64,000 bases of DNA from Pontederia crassipes (lineage: Eukaryota; Streptophyta; Magnoliopsida; Commelinales; Pontederiaceae): NCBI GenBank assembly GCA_030549335.1, contig JAUKPH010000017.1:2076001-2140000 (forward strand), given 5' to 3'. Under the pieces are notes generated by a model. That model saw nothing but the letters and a program-made list of their open reading frames with translations, ran no database searches and was not told where the DNA came from. A program made the position numbers and the translations under genes. Below are positions 9,332-23,200 of this stretch, piece after piece; the first letter of the stretch is position 1; the number at the start of each line of letters is the position of its first letter.

Positions 9332-12300
9332 ATGGATCTAAAGATGTCTCCTACTGGTATGATGATGGAACCGAGGCCATCTTCAAATTGCAATAATTCT
9401 GACCTTACGGTCTTTTCTTTGTTTTCTTTCTATAATTATCATTTTCCCCCCTTTCTTGATGTATATTTACAGGTCGCGAATGTGGGGATCGGAAGGAGAT
9501 GATCATGAACGACGACGAGCTCACTCCATTGCAGAAACACGTAGCCTACTTCGACAGGAACAAGGACGGCGTCATCTACCCCTCTGAAACCTATGAAGGT
9601 CTCTCTCTCTCTCTCCCCCTCTCTCTCTCTGCGCTATGTAATTCTTTGTTTGATGGTGATGAAATATCCATGGGGATCAGGGTTTAGAGCGATTGGGGCA
9701 GGCGTGGGGTTGTCTCTAGTGGGCGCTGTGTTCATCAATGGCTTCCTAGCACTCAAGACAAAAGTTGTACGTATGTTTGTCAATTTTATACGTCTCTCTC
9801 GGCCTCTAGAGATCTCTATCGCCTTTGCATTGCACTCATACATACGATGCCTTAATTGCTTAGAGATTTGTCTTGAATTGTGGCGCCTGATGTTTCTTTC
9901 TGCGCCTATCATCAAGTAAAAAAAAAAAAAATAGAAACAATTTGCCCACGTACGTAATCAATGAATTCTTCTTCTCAAACAGTTAGTTTTTTTTGAAGAA
10001 CATGTTTCCAATAAAATCATATATATATATATATATATATAATAAATTATGCATTTTCTCATTATTTTTTGCAAACATGAAAGAACTCGAAAGCAACAAA
10101 GGCTAACACTCCCCTAAACGACGGGCATCGAATGGAAAATTCTTTGCTTCAATCAATGGGGATTCACTTTTGATAAAGGAAGTTAACAAACTAGTCTCCC
10201 TTGAAAGCTATTTTTTTAATATTTCTATTTAAGTTGAAAGGGAAAAATTAATGATAGTCAGATGATCTTTTTAGATAGCTTAGCTACTTAATCCATAATT
10301 AATATTAAGAAAATAATAAAAATAAGTAACGAGCCGAGCATTAATATTAGTGGTATCCATCTGTTCTCTTTGGCTGCGTTTGGTACGAGAACATTAGTAG
10401 AACATTTGTTTTCGAGAACTAATTAATGTGATAGAAAAGTTTGGGTTGGTGTTTAGATGAAAAAGTGTAATGATGGAGATTTAAAAAGTTGATGTGATGG
10501 ATAAGTTTTAGTGGGTGTTTGGATAAAAAGTAAGAACTAAGAATATAATTTATTATTTTATGAGGTATAAAATTATAATAAATAAGAATATATTATTAAT
10601 ATTATAATTTACGTAAATTGTTATATTATTAATATTATTTTTATTTATTTTGATTAAATATTTTAAATATTATTAATATTATAATTTACGTACATTTTAA
10701 AATTCAAATATAATTTATTTTTTTAAAAAATTGAATAGTTTAATTAATAGAATATTTATTAATTATTAGAACTAATTATTTTATAGTTTTTAATTAATAA
10801 TACTTAATAAATTATTTTATAATATCCTTAATAATGTATTAATATATTATAAATTATATATATATATATATATAAACCAAAATAATTAAAAAAATAGATA
10901 AAGTAAAAAAAATTGGACGGGAACATTTCACCATTCCCGTCACGTATTACGTTTGAAAATAAAACGCGTTATTTTCGCGTTTTGTTACCAACCAAATGCA
11001 GCCTTTAGAATCTATTAATTAAATTTCTTGATAACAAAACTGATGCCCACAAGAACACAAAAGTAATCTGAAATATCTAGAATTAAAGAATGGCATCTGC
11101 CAACTGTGTTATGTCACCGAGGAGGGATAGATGCCTAATTTGGTTGTCGGCCTCTCATCCCCGGTCCCACAACTAGCCCGACGCCAAGGTGGGACCCATC
11201 CAAAATAATAGATCCGAGACAGGAGTCTCTAAAATAGTGAACTTATCGAAAAGAAAATAGTGAACCTTTATGTATCTTATCATTTAAAAAACTTATAATC
11301 AGGTTTTGTTAAAAAAAATAATATTTGCTACTCGACAATTTTAAACAAAATATTGAGGTACTTCAAGTACTTTAACTATTATTTAATAGATAAAAATTAT
11401 AATCTCCCAACAATATCTTGAATTCATTCTATTGAAATTTACACCTTTTCATTATGATTATATATGGAGAAGAAACGTTGACAATAATTAATTTGTCTTG
11501 AATAATTTATTTATAAAAAAATTATGTCTATTAAAAAACCAACTGCTTGTACAAAAAAATTCCAGCCAAATTACAATCCTCAGTTATAAGATCTGCTAAG
11601 TCTTATATTTTCTTCTAAACCTCTTAAATTAACATCGAGTTTTAAATCATAAATATCTTTTTTAGTAAAATATTAATCTATTCATGTAAACATATCTATA
11701 TCAATGGGGCGCACAAACCCTCTCTCTTAATATATATATAGTCAATATATATGTATATATATAAGTTTCGATACCTTTTCTTTTTCCTTTTTAATAAAAT
11801 ATGATTAATTTGTAACTGAAACATAAAAAAACAATTAATTTGATAGGACATGCAAGTTGCAGAAATCAGAACCAGATGTTGGAATAAAGAGTCTGTTGCG
11901 CCTTCCGTAGCCTTACATTTTCTTTGGTGGGACTTTGTTCTCCTATTGCCACTAACGAATTCTAAAACAAAAAAAATTCTACCGAAAGAATAAAATATAC
12001 AAAACTACGTTGAACCTTAAAATTAATATACAATATACATGCATGCATGCATGCATAAATTTGCTTAAATATTAAACAAACTGCTTGCTAGCTCTTGATT
12101 AATCTAATATTAGATTAAGCATAAAAACATATTACCATAAGCAGAATAAAAATAAAAGTAATTTACTAGATAATAATATAAATTAAAGACTAAGATGTAA
12201 CGTTGAGAGAATGAAATCAAGCCGAACGTAGTGCTACTTGAATAGAACTGGCCCAAATCGACAACATGGAACTTACTTACATCAACCCCTACGGCCGAAC

Positions 12301-13124
12301 GAAATGGATCCTTTTTCACACTTGAATTCTTATTTAATTTTCCCTCTTCTTGTAGTCCTGAAAAATGACATGGTTTCGACTATAGCATAATTCAATTTTC
12401 TAATAACTTGCAACATACTAGTTTTGTTTCATGTGCGTTGCATTTTAATTTTTTTTTGTTATATGTAGGGAAAACTACCGTCACCTCTTATGCCGATTTA
12501 CATAAAGAACATCCAGAAAGGGAAGCATGGAAGTGATTCAGGTGTATACGACAGTGAAGGAAGGTATCATATATATACACATACACACACCCTGGTGCCA
12601 TTTGTTGTGCATGCACATTTCAAACTTTTCTTTTTTGCCTAATGTCAGTATATATCAGCTATATTGAATACACGTAAGACACATGTCGAATGATATATCT
12701 GCATTGATTCAGGTTTGTGCCATCAAAGTTCGAGGAGATCTTCCACAAGCATGCAAAAACACATCCTGATGCGCTCACTTCTGATGAGTTGATGGAGATG
12801 CTTCGTGCTAACCGCGAACCCAAAGACTTTCCCGGATGGTATATATCATCATCATATATCTGAAGTGTAGTTCAAGACTGTTCCAAATCGTTCTACCAGT
12901 TGAGTTTTATTAATTAATTGTAACGAGGGAGCGTTGTTGCATGCATGCAATGCACGTATATATGCAGGGTGGCTGCGTGGACAGAGTGGAAGGCTTTCTA
13001 CTTCCTCTTCAAAGACAGGGAAGGGTTGCTCCACAAGGATACGATACGAGGCGTCTACGATGGAACCCTGTTCCATGAAAGAGAAAAGGAGAGGGCATCT
13101 TGTTCTTCTTCGAAAAGTGACTGA
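9332..13124 (+). CDS. Caleosin/peroxygenase 1, short leader, six exons
   Basis: Exons 9332-9356, 9473-9598, 9681-9766, 12469-12563, 12713-12838 and 12968-13124 join in frame to 204 aa; all introns are GT-AG. Exon 1 encodes only MDLKMSPT. Residues 25-35 are [11 protein letters not shown], with His31 the likely first haem ligand of plant peroxygenases. The single EF-hand loop is 36-47 ([12 protein letters not shown]). A hydrophobic stretch follows (about 52-73), then a proline-rich turn SPLMPIY and KGKHGSDSG with the second conserved His99. The C-terminus has AAWTEW and [19 protein letters not shown]. Caleosins bind calcium, sit on lipid droplets or ER and act as haem peroxygenases on fatty-acid hydroperoxides. 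The length fits the short class. Intron 3 is 2.7 kb and holds a MITE. An alternative start at Met18 (9499) would drop exon 1. Confidence 0.9.
10372..11003. mobile_element. MITE-like element in intron 3 of caleosin 1
   Basis: Terminal inverted repeats: GGCTGCGTTTGGTA on the left, and ACCAAATGCAGCC on the right, which inverts to GGCTGCATTTGGT. The interior is very AT-rich with no coding potential. Both sides are flanked by TTT, compatible with a 3-bp duplication, but the superfamily is uncertain. Related interior sequence (AGTGGGTGTTTGGATAAAAA-like) recurs near 46800-46830. Confidence 0.6.
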
Positions 13125-13458
13125 TTGCTTGCCTTTCAAGCCGCGAGACATATATAATATATGTAACTTTGGCTGCCCGGCATCTTAATCATCCTTCAGC
13201 GTGAAGGACCAAATAGTGATTCTGGACTTTGGAGTTTACAATATATGTTGCAAGATGTATGTATGTGTGTATGTTGTTGTTTTTTTTTATACATCGAGGA
13301 ATGTAAATGCATGAGGATCTTTGTGCAAGTAGTGAGATTGTAGCTAATATTTACGTGTGATATACATACGATATACATTTAAATTTTTTAAAATAAATAT
13401 TGATTTTTAATTTTTTTATGGAAATCAATACAATTAAATTTTTTTAAAATCAATATTA
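13125..13458. other. 3' flank of caleosin 1
   Basis: Probable 3' UTR followed by AT-rich spacer. No gene seen. Confidence 0.4.
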
Positions 13459-14225
13459 ATATCCAATCAATTTTTTTACTATCAATATGAAATTAATATA
13501 TACTGTTGAGAATAGAACACCTAATTAACATTGATGAACAAACAGAATATCAAAGTAAAGAAATAAAAAAATCAGAAAATATTAATATTAAATATTAGGC
13601 ATATGCTTAAATTATATTATATATATATTTATTATTAATACAGTTATCAACGGTTCTAGCCTTCAAATTACTGACGGACTAGACCCGTGAAAAATATACA
13701 AAATAATATTAAAATATTAATCATATGCTTAAATTATATTATATATTTTTATTATAAATATAATTACCGACGAATGATGCCTTAGAAATTATCGATAAAT
13801 TTAAACCATCAGAAATATTAATATTAAATTATTAATCATATGCTTAAATTATAATATATATTTTTATTATAAGTATAGTTACTGACGGTTCGCGCTTTCG
13901 AAATTATCGACAGGTATACTATCCATCAGTAATTCCAAAGACAGTTACCATCGATAAATTATAGATAGATTTTTCGTCGGTACTAATGACATGAATTTTG
14001 ACTATTGATATTTCAAAAGAATTTTTTTCATCATCACAAATTTCATCGAAAATTGTGAAAGATTTTAGTCCATAAAAAATGTCCGTCGCGAATGCGTAAT
14101 TTTCTTATAGTGAATATCCAATAAATTATTTTACTATGAATATGCAATTAATATATACTATTGAGAATATAACACCTAACATTGATGAACAAACAGAATA
14201 ACAAAGTAAAGAAATAAAAAAAAAA
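13459..14225. repeat. Direct repeats around three 110-bp tandem units
   Basis: A segment of about 110 bases beginning AATATCCAATNAA and containing TATACTNTTGAGAATA and AACATTGATGAACAAACAG occurs at about 13459-13568 and again at about 14104-14216. Between them are three diverged units of roughly 113 bases (13582-13925) sharing CATATGCTTAAATTATA and a GACGGNTC-type motif. The inner right end reads TTTTCTTATAGTG, one base different from a CACTA terminus. It may be a remnant of a CACTA subterminal region. Confidence 0.55.
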
Positions 14226-16323
14226 AATCACGGACGAGACCATTACTGAAAAGAAATTTCAGTGATAAGTCCGGATGATAAATAAGAAGAATAAAATACA
14301 AAAATATCATATTTTGAAAAAGGTAAAGATACTTTGATTTTAGATATCGTTTGCTTTGAAGAGAATAAATTTTAAAATATAAAATTTTCTATTTAAAATA
14401 TTTTATTATACATAATTGGTATTCAAATATCATAATAATAAAAAATATTTTTTATAATAATATATTATTGAATTTTTAAAAATTAAAACACAGTTGTAAA
14501 GTTTGAAAAAGTGTTTTTTAAGCAAAGATTCATATTGATTAGCCAATGGACATAGTGCAATTTAGGTGGCATTCCGATCATCCAACTTCATTTTGTAACA
14601 CGATGGTCATCCAATTTTAGAATTATTTTAGCCAATGTCATCGTGACTGGTTATAGCAGTAAATCGTCGATGTGGATACTTACGTGACACCACGTCACCA
14701 TTTTCTCTCTTCTCCACGTCATATTAAAAAAATAAAAATTATCACATTAGTATTTTTCTCTCTGCTCCATCCAAAATTTTCTTTTGAATCTACATGGTCA
14801 TCCAACTTTTCAAAACTTTCAGACAAGGTCATTCAACTTTTAAAATTTTCAATCATGATCATTATTAAAAACTTAAAATAAAAAATAATAATAAACATAA
14901 AAAAATTTGAAGACACTTACACTGACTCAGTACATTTTTTGACACGACCCATTCGAATCGAACCATCCAAACTTTTATGTGTATTAAATATATAATCTTT
15001 ATAATAACTAATAATTTTTTTATTATGGAAATAAAAAATTAGAAAAATAACATATTAATTATATCAATATTTTTATATATACAAAGACAAATTGTAATGG
15101 CTCGTTTAACGAGGTGCTAGGCACGGCCCAACATCCAACGGATTGCTGAGCCAAACATGATTTTTTTTATATAATATTATGATAACTAATAAATTTGATT
15201 TTTAATATTATGATAATTAATAATTTGGCTCAACAATCCGCTGAATGTTGGGTCGTGCCCAGCACTCCGCTAGAGGAGCCATTACGATTTAACTCGACCC
15301 CGATCGAATATCATAAGAAAAAAAGTATATTTATTTTCTAATTATAATATATTTTATTATTTTAAATTTTAGTGCAAAAAAAATATACGGTGTTATTTTT
15401 TAAATTTTTTTATTTCTTTAACTAAAAGTAATTAATTATCATAATATTATATATTAATACACATAAAAAGTTTGGGCGGCTCGATATGAATGGGTCGTGC
15501 AAAAAAATGTACCGATTCAGTTTAAGTGTCTTCAATTTTTTATTTTTTATGCTTATTATTTTTTATTTTAAGTTTTTAATGATGATCACGATTGAAAATT
15601 TAAAAAGTCGAATGACCTTGTTTGAAAGTTTTGAAAAGTTGGACGACCATGTAGATACAAAAGAAAAGTTTGAATGTAGCATAGAGAAAGATGCACTACA
15701 AGAATAAGACGATTTAGCTACGAATAGTTTTGTCGCCAATTTGACGCTACTTTGTCGCTAAAAAAGTCTGCGAGCACTTTGCGACGCATTTATTACAAAA
15801 CATCATTGTCGCTAAATATTATTCGTTATTAGTGACAAAAGATATCTGTCGCAAAATCGTTGTTAATTAGTGGCTAATTAGTCGCAACATGTCACTAAGC
15901 TGCCGCCACAATTATTGTCCTTGTCGGCTTTTTTCTCGCCGACTTGTCGATGGTTGTCGCAGATTTGTCACTTAGTCGTCGCTAAATCCATCACTAATTT
16001 GTTGCTAAATGGTCGTAGATTGCTTGCTAATAGCGATAATAATTTAGTCGGGCCTTTGTCGCAAATTCATCGCTAATATTCGGAATTTTTTTTAAAAATT
16101 ATATTAAAAAATAAGAAAATCCATTTACATTCATAATTCTCAGAAACTGTGAATCCATCTAAATAACACATAATATCATCAAAAGTTTAAATATCTTCAT
16201 CTAAAATATTGCATAAGATCACATAATATCATCAAAAGTCTAAATATCACATAATATCACAAGTAGACAATCTACTACGATAAACAAAAGTATCACAATT
16301 TATATAAAAATGTCATAAGATGT

Positions 16324-18184
16324 AATCCCTAATCATGTCCCGAATCATATGGTCGTCTGTTCCCATCACGATCACGCATATAACTCATTATCGCATCAAA
16401 CATTGGTCCAACATCTTGTCATATTATATTCCTAACGGTAGTCTCTACTTCATATAGAGGAATCGTGGGAGGAGTGTCGCCCAAGCTAGATGAAGGACCA
16501 GTAGAAGAAGCACCCATGATTGAAGATGGCAAAGGACCTATACCACGAAGTCTCCCGTTACTAGTAAGTATGGCAGCTTGATGCCATACCTCTGCATCAA
16601 ACTGAGGGGTTGTGAATCTGCATACTTTTCTACCAACAACATATCGTAACTATCCTAAAAATAATATTAATTATAAAATTAGATACATAAAAATTACTAT
16701 TCAAAGTAAATAATTCAATATACAAAGAGGAAAAGTGTTTGAAATATACGATAACATGTTGTGCTTCCGCTGTGACAAATTCATTAGTCTTTTTACTAGT
16801 GTGCATCTCCTTATACACATCTCGATAACTGCACCTTGAGTAGCTTTTTCCTATCAAAAACATTATAAATGTTATGTATAAAACATTATAAACATTTCAT
16901 CTCATTATAAAAGTTGACATTGTAATTAAAGTGAGTAATCAAATTTATTAAACCTAAGAAATTACCATTCGAAGTTTATGTTCAACAAATCCCACGGATC
17001 CTGCCGTGTGCCGCGACGATTCTACCATAGCGGCTCTATTTTGTTTGCATGCTACAGATAATTTTTTCCACTTGTCGTCGTTCCTACAAATGAGAAATAA
17101 TGTAATGCATTATTTTAAAATTCTATATCATTAAATTCTAACTTTTACAACATACCAATGATCATAGAGAGATGCCCAAACATCTTCAGCTATCCCCATG
17201 GGCACATTATTTTTCGCTTCTAATATATTACCATTGGTTGCTTTCATTGCGGCTTCTCGATAATTGTAGAGAACACCACTAAGCCGATGAGAAGCAATCG
17301 ATGCAAAAAGCTTTTTTATAGTCAACTCATGGAGACCCTCTTGAAATTTATATCTTCCCTATTCAACAAAAAAAAATTAAATATGTAATAACAAGTCTAA
17401 AATATTAAATTTGAAATTATTAAAAAAAATTTACCATAAAATCATTATACATGGCGTCTCTCAAACCAATTGGTATTTGTTTCCAAGAAGATGCACCTAC
17501 GGGGAGTCGACTTATGGCTATGTCACTAATAGTTCTAATGACGCTTCTAGGTATAAAAGTTGTTCTGAAAAATATAAAAATGGTTAGAAACCAACTCATT
17601 TTGATATTAAAATTAATTAAATGATTCTTCAAGTTACGGATTGATCGGGTCATCAACCATAATGCCACTAGGTGGAATGACTCCATATGGCAAATTCTCA
17701 AAACTAACAATTGTTGGTTGTCGAGTTGAAGTCCCTATTACAAGTTAGTACTAAAATAGTCAATTGAAAAACAAATTATACAAGTTATAATTAATTACCT
17801 GATATGTCAGGTGAAGGAGTAGCAGATCCCACCAAATCAGGTGTCGATGTGTCAAAGATGCCTGCTTCACCAAGCTCAAGTGATGAAGATGTGGTGCGAG
17901 CTCGATTAAAAATTAAATTACACAAATTATAACTCATTACCTGGCATGTGATGTGGTGAAGGAATATCAGAGCCCCCAATTCAGGAGCAGGAGTTGAAGT
18001 GTCACCTATCCCTTCTTCACCGAGCACGGGTGAGAAAGATGTGGTGTGAGCTCAATTCAAAATTAAATCACATAAATTATAATTCATTACCTGCTATACT
18101 AGGTGAAGTAGAACCTGAACCGCTTGAACGGGGTGGCAAAGATGTGGTGCGTGCTCTACTACGTCCTCTACCGCGAGTAGCCAT
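16324..18184 (-). pseudogene. CACTA accessory gene, probable TNPA/Transposase_24-like
   Basis: Reads on the minus strand from MATRGRGRSRARTTS (start codon 18184-18182), an Arg-rich N-terminus. Several small Ser/Thr/Pro-rich exon-like repeats follow, each ending before GTAATGA. Then come parts with LLASIASHRL-like and EDVWASLYDHW sequence (near 17280-17140), the SSSLGDTPPTIPLYE region (near 16470) and a C-terminal MSYMRDRDGN near 16370. Order and composition fit the plant transposase (Ptta/En/Spm) proteins that accompany TNP2 in CACTA elements. I could not build one continuous frame: a stop interrupts the C-terminal part near 16420 and exon borders are uncertain. Placement in the element supports the assignment more than sequence does. 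Confidence 0.55.
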
Positions 18185-18201
18185 AATCTGAAAATGTAAA
18201 A

Positions 18202-20118
18202 AACTTGAGTTCCTTGTCGCCAATTTGAGAGCTAATACTGTTATCACTTTTCAAGAGTGTTCAAGTAATCTTTTTATCGCTGTACATTTAGAAAATACTT
18301 TTTTCTTTACTTAAATTTATCGCTGTACAAAGGTTCCTATCAATGAGATAAAATAAGCAGAATACTTTTAATTTGTCCTGCAGGGGTCAAAGGATAAGAT
18401 TCCCTCAAGTATTTTCAAAATAAGAAATCCAAAAGGACGAGAGAGAGGGGGAGAGGGAGAGGGAGAGGGAGAGAGTTGTTCAAATATTTCATGTTTAATA
18501 CTGTAACTAAGATGTTCCAACGTTTCATGTTTAATAGTAACCAGCTTGGAAACAAAGCCTGGTGCTTGAAGAAATATTAATGACCCATTCAGAGTGCAAC
18601 ACACGGGAAGCTCACAATGCCTGAGACTTTTACTGAAATGACCGTAATGCAAAATCAATAAATGGAACGATGCCTCAGCGATACAGTTAATTCAGATGCT
18701 GGCCAAGTAGCAAATTACCCGAGTGACCGTGAAAGTTTCTGCCAAACAAGTTATCTCAACATACAGCTGAACAGGTCGTTCAGGTGATCATTCGACAGGA
18801 AAAAATGTCCTAATCTAATACACACATTTGTTGATCTGAGATATTGAATTGGTGGAGCTTAGACCATAAAATATCTTCCTTTTTTTTCATATTTTTCAAA
18901 ATGCAGTACAACTCTGGAGAATGGCAAAGGCCCAGCCAGGACGAGTATCATTAATGATGGGCACCATGGTTCACCTGTAGCAATTTAAAGCTACGAACTT
19001 CAATTCCTAATGAGTACAAGCATCTTGGGCCATGCTCTTGTCCTTTGCAAAGACCAACTTGCAGCTATTATTGGTAGAATCCTACAGAGTTTCCTTTCTC
19101 ATTCATGTCGCAGAATAATCCATCGAATGATTTCTGATGGATTATTGAAGAAAACTTATTCTGAAGGGAATAATCAACTCATCAAGGGCTGGATAACATG
19201 ACAAGGTTGGTCCATGTCGAAATGGACACCAGCAGGTTGTGGGGATACCTTGAGGCAATTTGTCTGGTCTAGTAAACATCAAGGCTAAAGAATATATGGC
19301 CACCAGTGGCCTACTCTGTAAACAGAATTTAAGGCAGAAAGAAAGAATACTTTTTTGCTACTTTTAGTTCTTGGAAGAGGCGCTATAGTAACCTCAGTAC
19401 AGAGGGGAAAACGGAATTAGAACATGCAAGAACAGAAGACTGAATGAAGCTTCTAACATGGTTTATGTGGGAGATGTCAGAGTGAATCACATATCTCACA
19501 GTTTCGACATTTTGAATAAAAGGTTTGCCGTCTGTATTTGCCTCACACGCATGCCAAGATTTCCTAATAGTAACATGGATGGAAGGGTAATGAATAGAAA
19601 ACCTGACTCCTAAACAAGGTACTTAGAATGTTCAGGGTGCGCAACAAGGACCAGATTACAAGTGTCTTGAGAGAAGAAGAGGCTTGAACATGCATCATGC
19701 TCATCTAACTTATCGAATAATCATATAGTTAAAACTTAAAACATCCAAGAGACATTTTAATAATAAAACCTTTATACTCAAATAAATGTGTTGAATAGCA
19801 CAGAAACTGAAAAACAAGATGAACATAAGAAAAAACAGTTTATGGATGTGTAAAAAAGTTGAATCCTTTTCATTAACTTACGAAATATATCATGCTGCCA
19901 GAGTTAATTGTACTTGAAGTTTACCGAATACTTAACAGAAACATCAATTCAAATGAGAGAATTACATTTCAGCTCAGTACTGTCAAAGCAAATCCTCAAA
20001 GGTCATAAAAGTTTCATTTTTAGATCAAAACCTAGCACATTTGGCAGGGTTTGTCTCAGTTGGGACACACAAACAGCAATTGAAATCGTAAATTGCAACT
20101 TGAGTTCCTCGTCGCCAA
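18202..20118. repeat. 1.9-kb insert in the CACTA element bounded by 22-bp direct repeats
   Basis: AACTTGAGTTCCTTGTCGCCAA (18202-18223) recurs at 20097-20118 with one mismatch. The 1,873 bases between have a different base composition from the flanking transposon and contain a GA-rich microsatellite (18437-18475), but no recognisable coding domain. This could be captured host DNA or a nested insertion. Confidence 0.5.
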
Positions 20119-20211
20119 CATGATTACATACAAATTTTAAAATAAAAAAATATAAGACTAAAATGACCTGAAAATTTAAAGAATAAAATATTCTAATTAA
20201 AATATGTGCCT

Positions 20212-23200
20212 TTAAATACTGGAAAAAGAATCTTCTTCTTCCTCCTCCTCCTCTTCTTCTTCTGTATTATCACTAGTGTTGTCATCATTTATAAATTCAT
20301 CCTCTTCTGCATCTAATGAAGAATGTATCTCATTTATATTAACCTCTTCCAATGGACCATTTGTATCAAGCAATATAGTTGTCTCATTCTCTTCCACTAT
20401 AATATTTGTTACACCAATATTATTATCATCTTGATAAAAATCATCGCGTAACATGTCATCAATGGTTGTGCCTTCATCATTCATTTTGTCCTTCATGAAT
20501 AATCTACTTTTTACTTTACATGTAGCCCACCATTCATCAATATCACGTTTAGATGAAGGGTATTTGGTGAAGTAAACTTGTTGTGCTTGCTCAGCCAAAA
20601 CGAATGGATCATTCGAATTGAGCCTTGACTTGTGTTTAACATCGACAAAACCATAAACTTGATCTATTTTAACCCCATTTTGTGGATCAAACCACCGACA
20701 TTATAGTACAAAAATAGTATTTTGTCCAAGATATGACAACTCCAATATTTGTTCGACGATGCCATAATAATCCAACTCATTTTCCCCATACAAAGAACCA
20801 CGAACACATATGCCACTATTCATTGTAGATTTATTTTTTCCATATTCTTTTGTATGAAACTTATAACCATTTACAATGATGCCGTTGTAAGTTGTTACTC
20901 TTTTCGAAGGTCCATAACTAAGATTTTGAATATGCAATTCTGATATCATGCCATTTTGTACCTAAGCAATTAATACATAATTCATTATAAGTTGAAAATT
21001 TCTTACTCACCTGTGTCTTAAACCAAAAGAAAATTGTTCATCTTTAATTTGCAAAACATGTTCATCGGTAATATAAGGATTTAGCTGTCTTTGATATTCT
21101 TCAAATTTCCTAATTAATTATCAAAACAAATAAATATTAGATATTATTTAGACTTCTATATAAAATTTTATTGATGAAATGACTTAATATCATATTCTTA
21201 CACTAAATATGGTTCCACTTTGGGGCAATTGACGAGAATATAATTCTCCACAATATTCAAATCATTGTCGCTTAAAATAAACTTTTGCGCTTTTTCAATC
21301 GGTCGAGTTGCAAACTTAAAAATTGACAAGCAATTTTAAAAATTTCTTCACCACCATCATCGTTCCTTGGAACTTGAGTTCGCCTCGTTTGAATCTCAGG
21401 TGAAAAATATAATGATGTGAAATTTGAAACTTCTTCCAAAAAATATGCTTCACATATTGACCCTTCAATCCTTGCCTTATGTTTTGCCTTTCGTTTAAGG
21501 TATAACATGCATCTTTCAAATGGGTACATTCACCTAAATTGTTCGGGACCAACAATTTTTGCTTCATATGGAAGGTGCATCACCAAATGTTCCATAACAT
21601 AAAAAAATGATGGTGGAAAGATTTTTTCAGCTTTGCATAAAGTCATTATGATGGATGATTCAAGATGCATCATGTCATCTCTACGAATATTACGAGAGCA
21701 TAATTCTTTAAAAAATATACTGAATTCTGTGATGGTATCCCAAATGGATTTAGGCAAAAATTCTCGAAAAGCAATTGGAATTAATCTCTGCATAAATATG
21801 TGGCAGTCATGGGTCTTCATCCCTGAAATCTTACCTTCATCGACATTTATGCAATGCGAAATGTTAGATACATATCCATCAGGAAATTTTAATTGTTTTA
21901 TCCATTCAAAAATAGGCTTCCGCTGATCAGTTGAGAATACATAGGTGGCTTTTGGCTTGATGCATTTTCCATTGTGATGTACTAACTCTAACTCTGGACG
22001 TTTACATATAAGTTTTAAGTCCTCCCTTGAGTTGACATTGTCTTTTGTTTTGCCTTTAATGTCCATCAGAGTGTTAAAGATGTTATCAAAAACATTTTTT
22101 TCAACATTCATAACGTCTAAATTATGACATAATAAGTTCGAGGACCAATTAGGCAACTCCCAGAAAATACTTTTTTTTTCTCCCAATTATGATTAACTCC
22201 ATATCCTGGTTGTCTATTAGATGGCGACTTCAATCCAAATGTAATAGGATCAATCATGTCAACTTGCTCAAATAATTCAGTAGCACTCATTCTACTTAAT
22301 TGGTGGTAAACTCTTCTCTATGGTTGACTTTTTAAAAGAGTTTCTATCACGATGCATTGAATGTTCGACAGACAAGAACATTCTGTGACAATCGAACCAA
22401 CAAACTTTCCCACCATGTTTTAAATAAAATGATTTTGTGAATCTTCAACATATTGAGCAAGCAAGTTTTCCTTTAGTACTCCATCCGCTCAGCATGCCAT
22501 ATGCAGGAAAATCATTTATAGTCCATAGGAGAACTGCTCTCATTATAAAATTCTGTTTCTTTGATCTATCATATGTCAAGACACCATCATCCCATAACAT
22601 CTTCAATTCATCAACAAGAGGTCTTAGGTACACATCTATACTCTTACCTAGAGATCTCGGTCCAGGAATCATGCAAGTCAGGAATATGTGTTCTCTTCGC
22701 ATGCACATACTTGGTGGTAAATTATAAGGTGTAACGAACACTGGCCACGAAGAGTACGTAGTTGTTGTTCCACCAAATGGATTGAAGTCATCTGTGCAAA
22801 GACCTAATCTAACATTATGAGTTTCAGCAGCAAAAATTGGATAGGTTGAATCTATATGTTTCCATGCTTCTGCATCCGACGGATGTGTTATAAGCGATGG
22901 ATCACTCCGCTCCCTCGGCGTACCAACACATGAAATGTAAAGTATTTTTAGATAAGAACATATGTTGCAGCCCAGGAACTAAAGAAAAATATCTAAACAC
23001 TGTGAAAGGAATATTCCTTTGACTCGTGCTAGAATTTGTTTTGGTTTGAATCGATACTCTCCACAAACACAACTTGTAAGATTAGTATCATCTTTGTAAA
23101 ACAGCATGCAGTGATTACGACAGGCATCAATCTTTTGGTATTCTAGTCCAAGTTCACTCATCATTCTTTTGCACCTATAAAAGTTTTCTGGAAGTTTTTC

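Noticed and set aside
12852-13188. Overlapping frames on both strands at the end of caleosin 1
   Set aside because: They are shadows of exon 6, whose frame matches the caleosin C-terminus and connects to exon 5 in phase.
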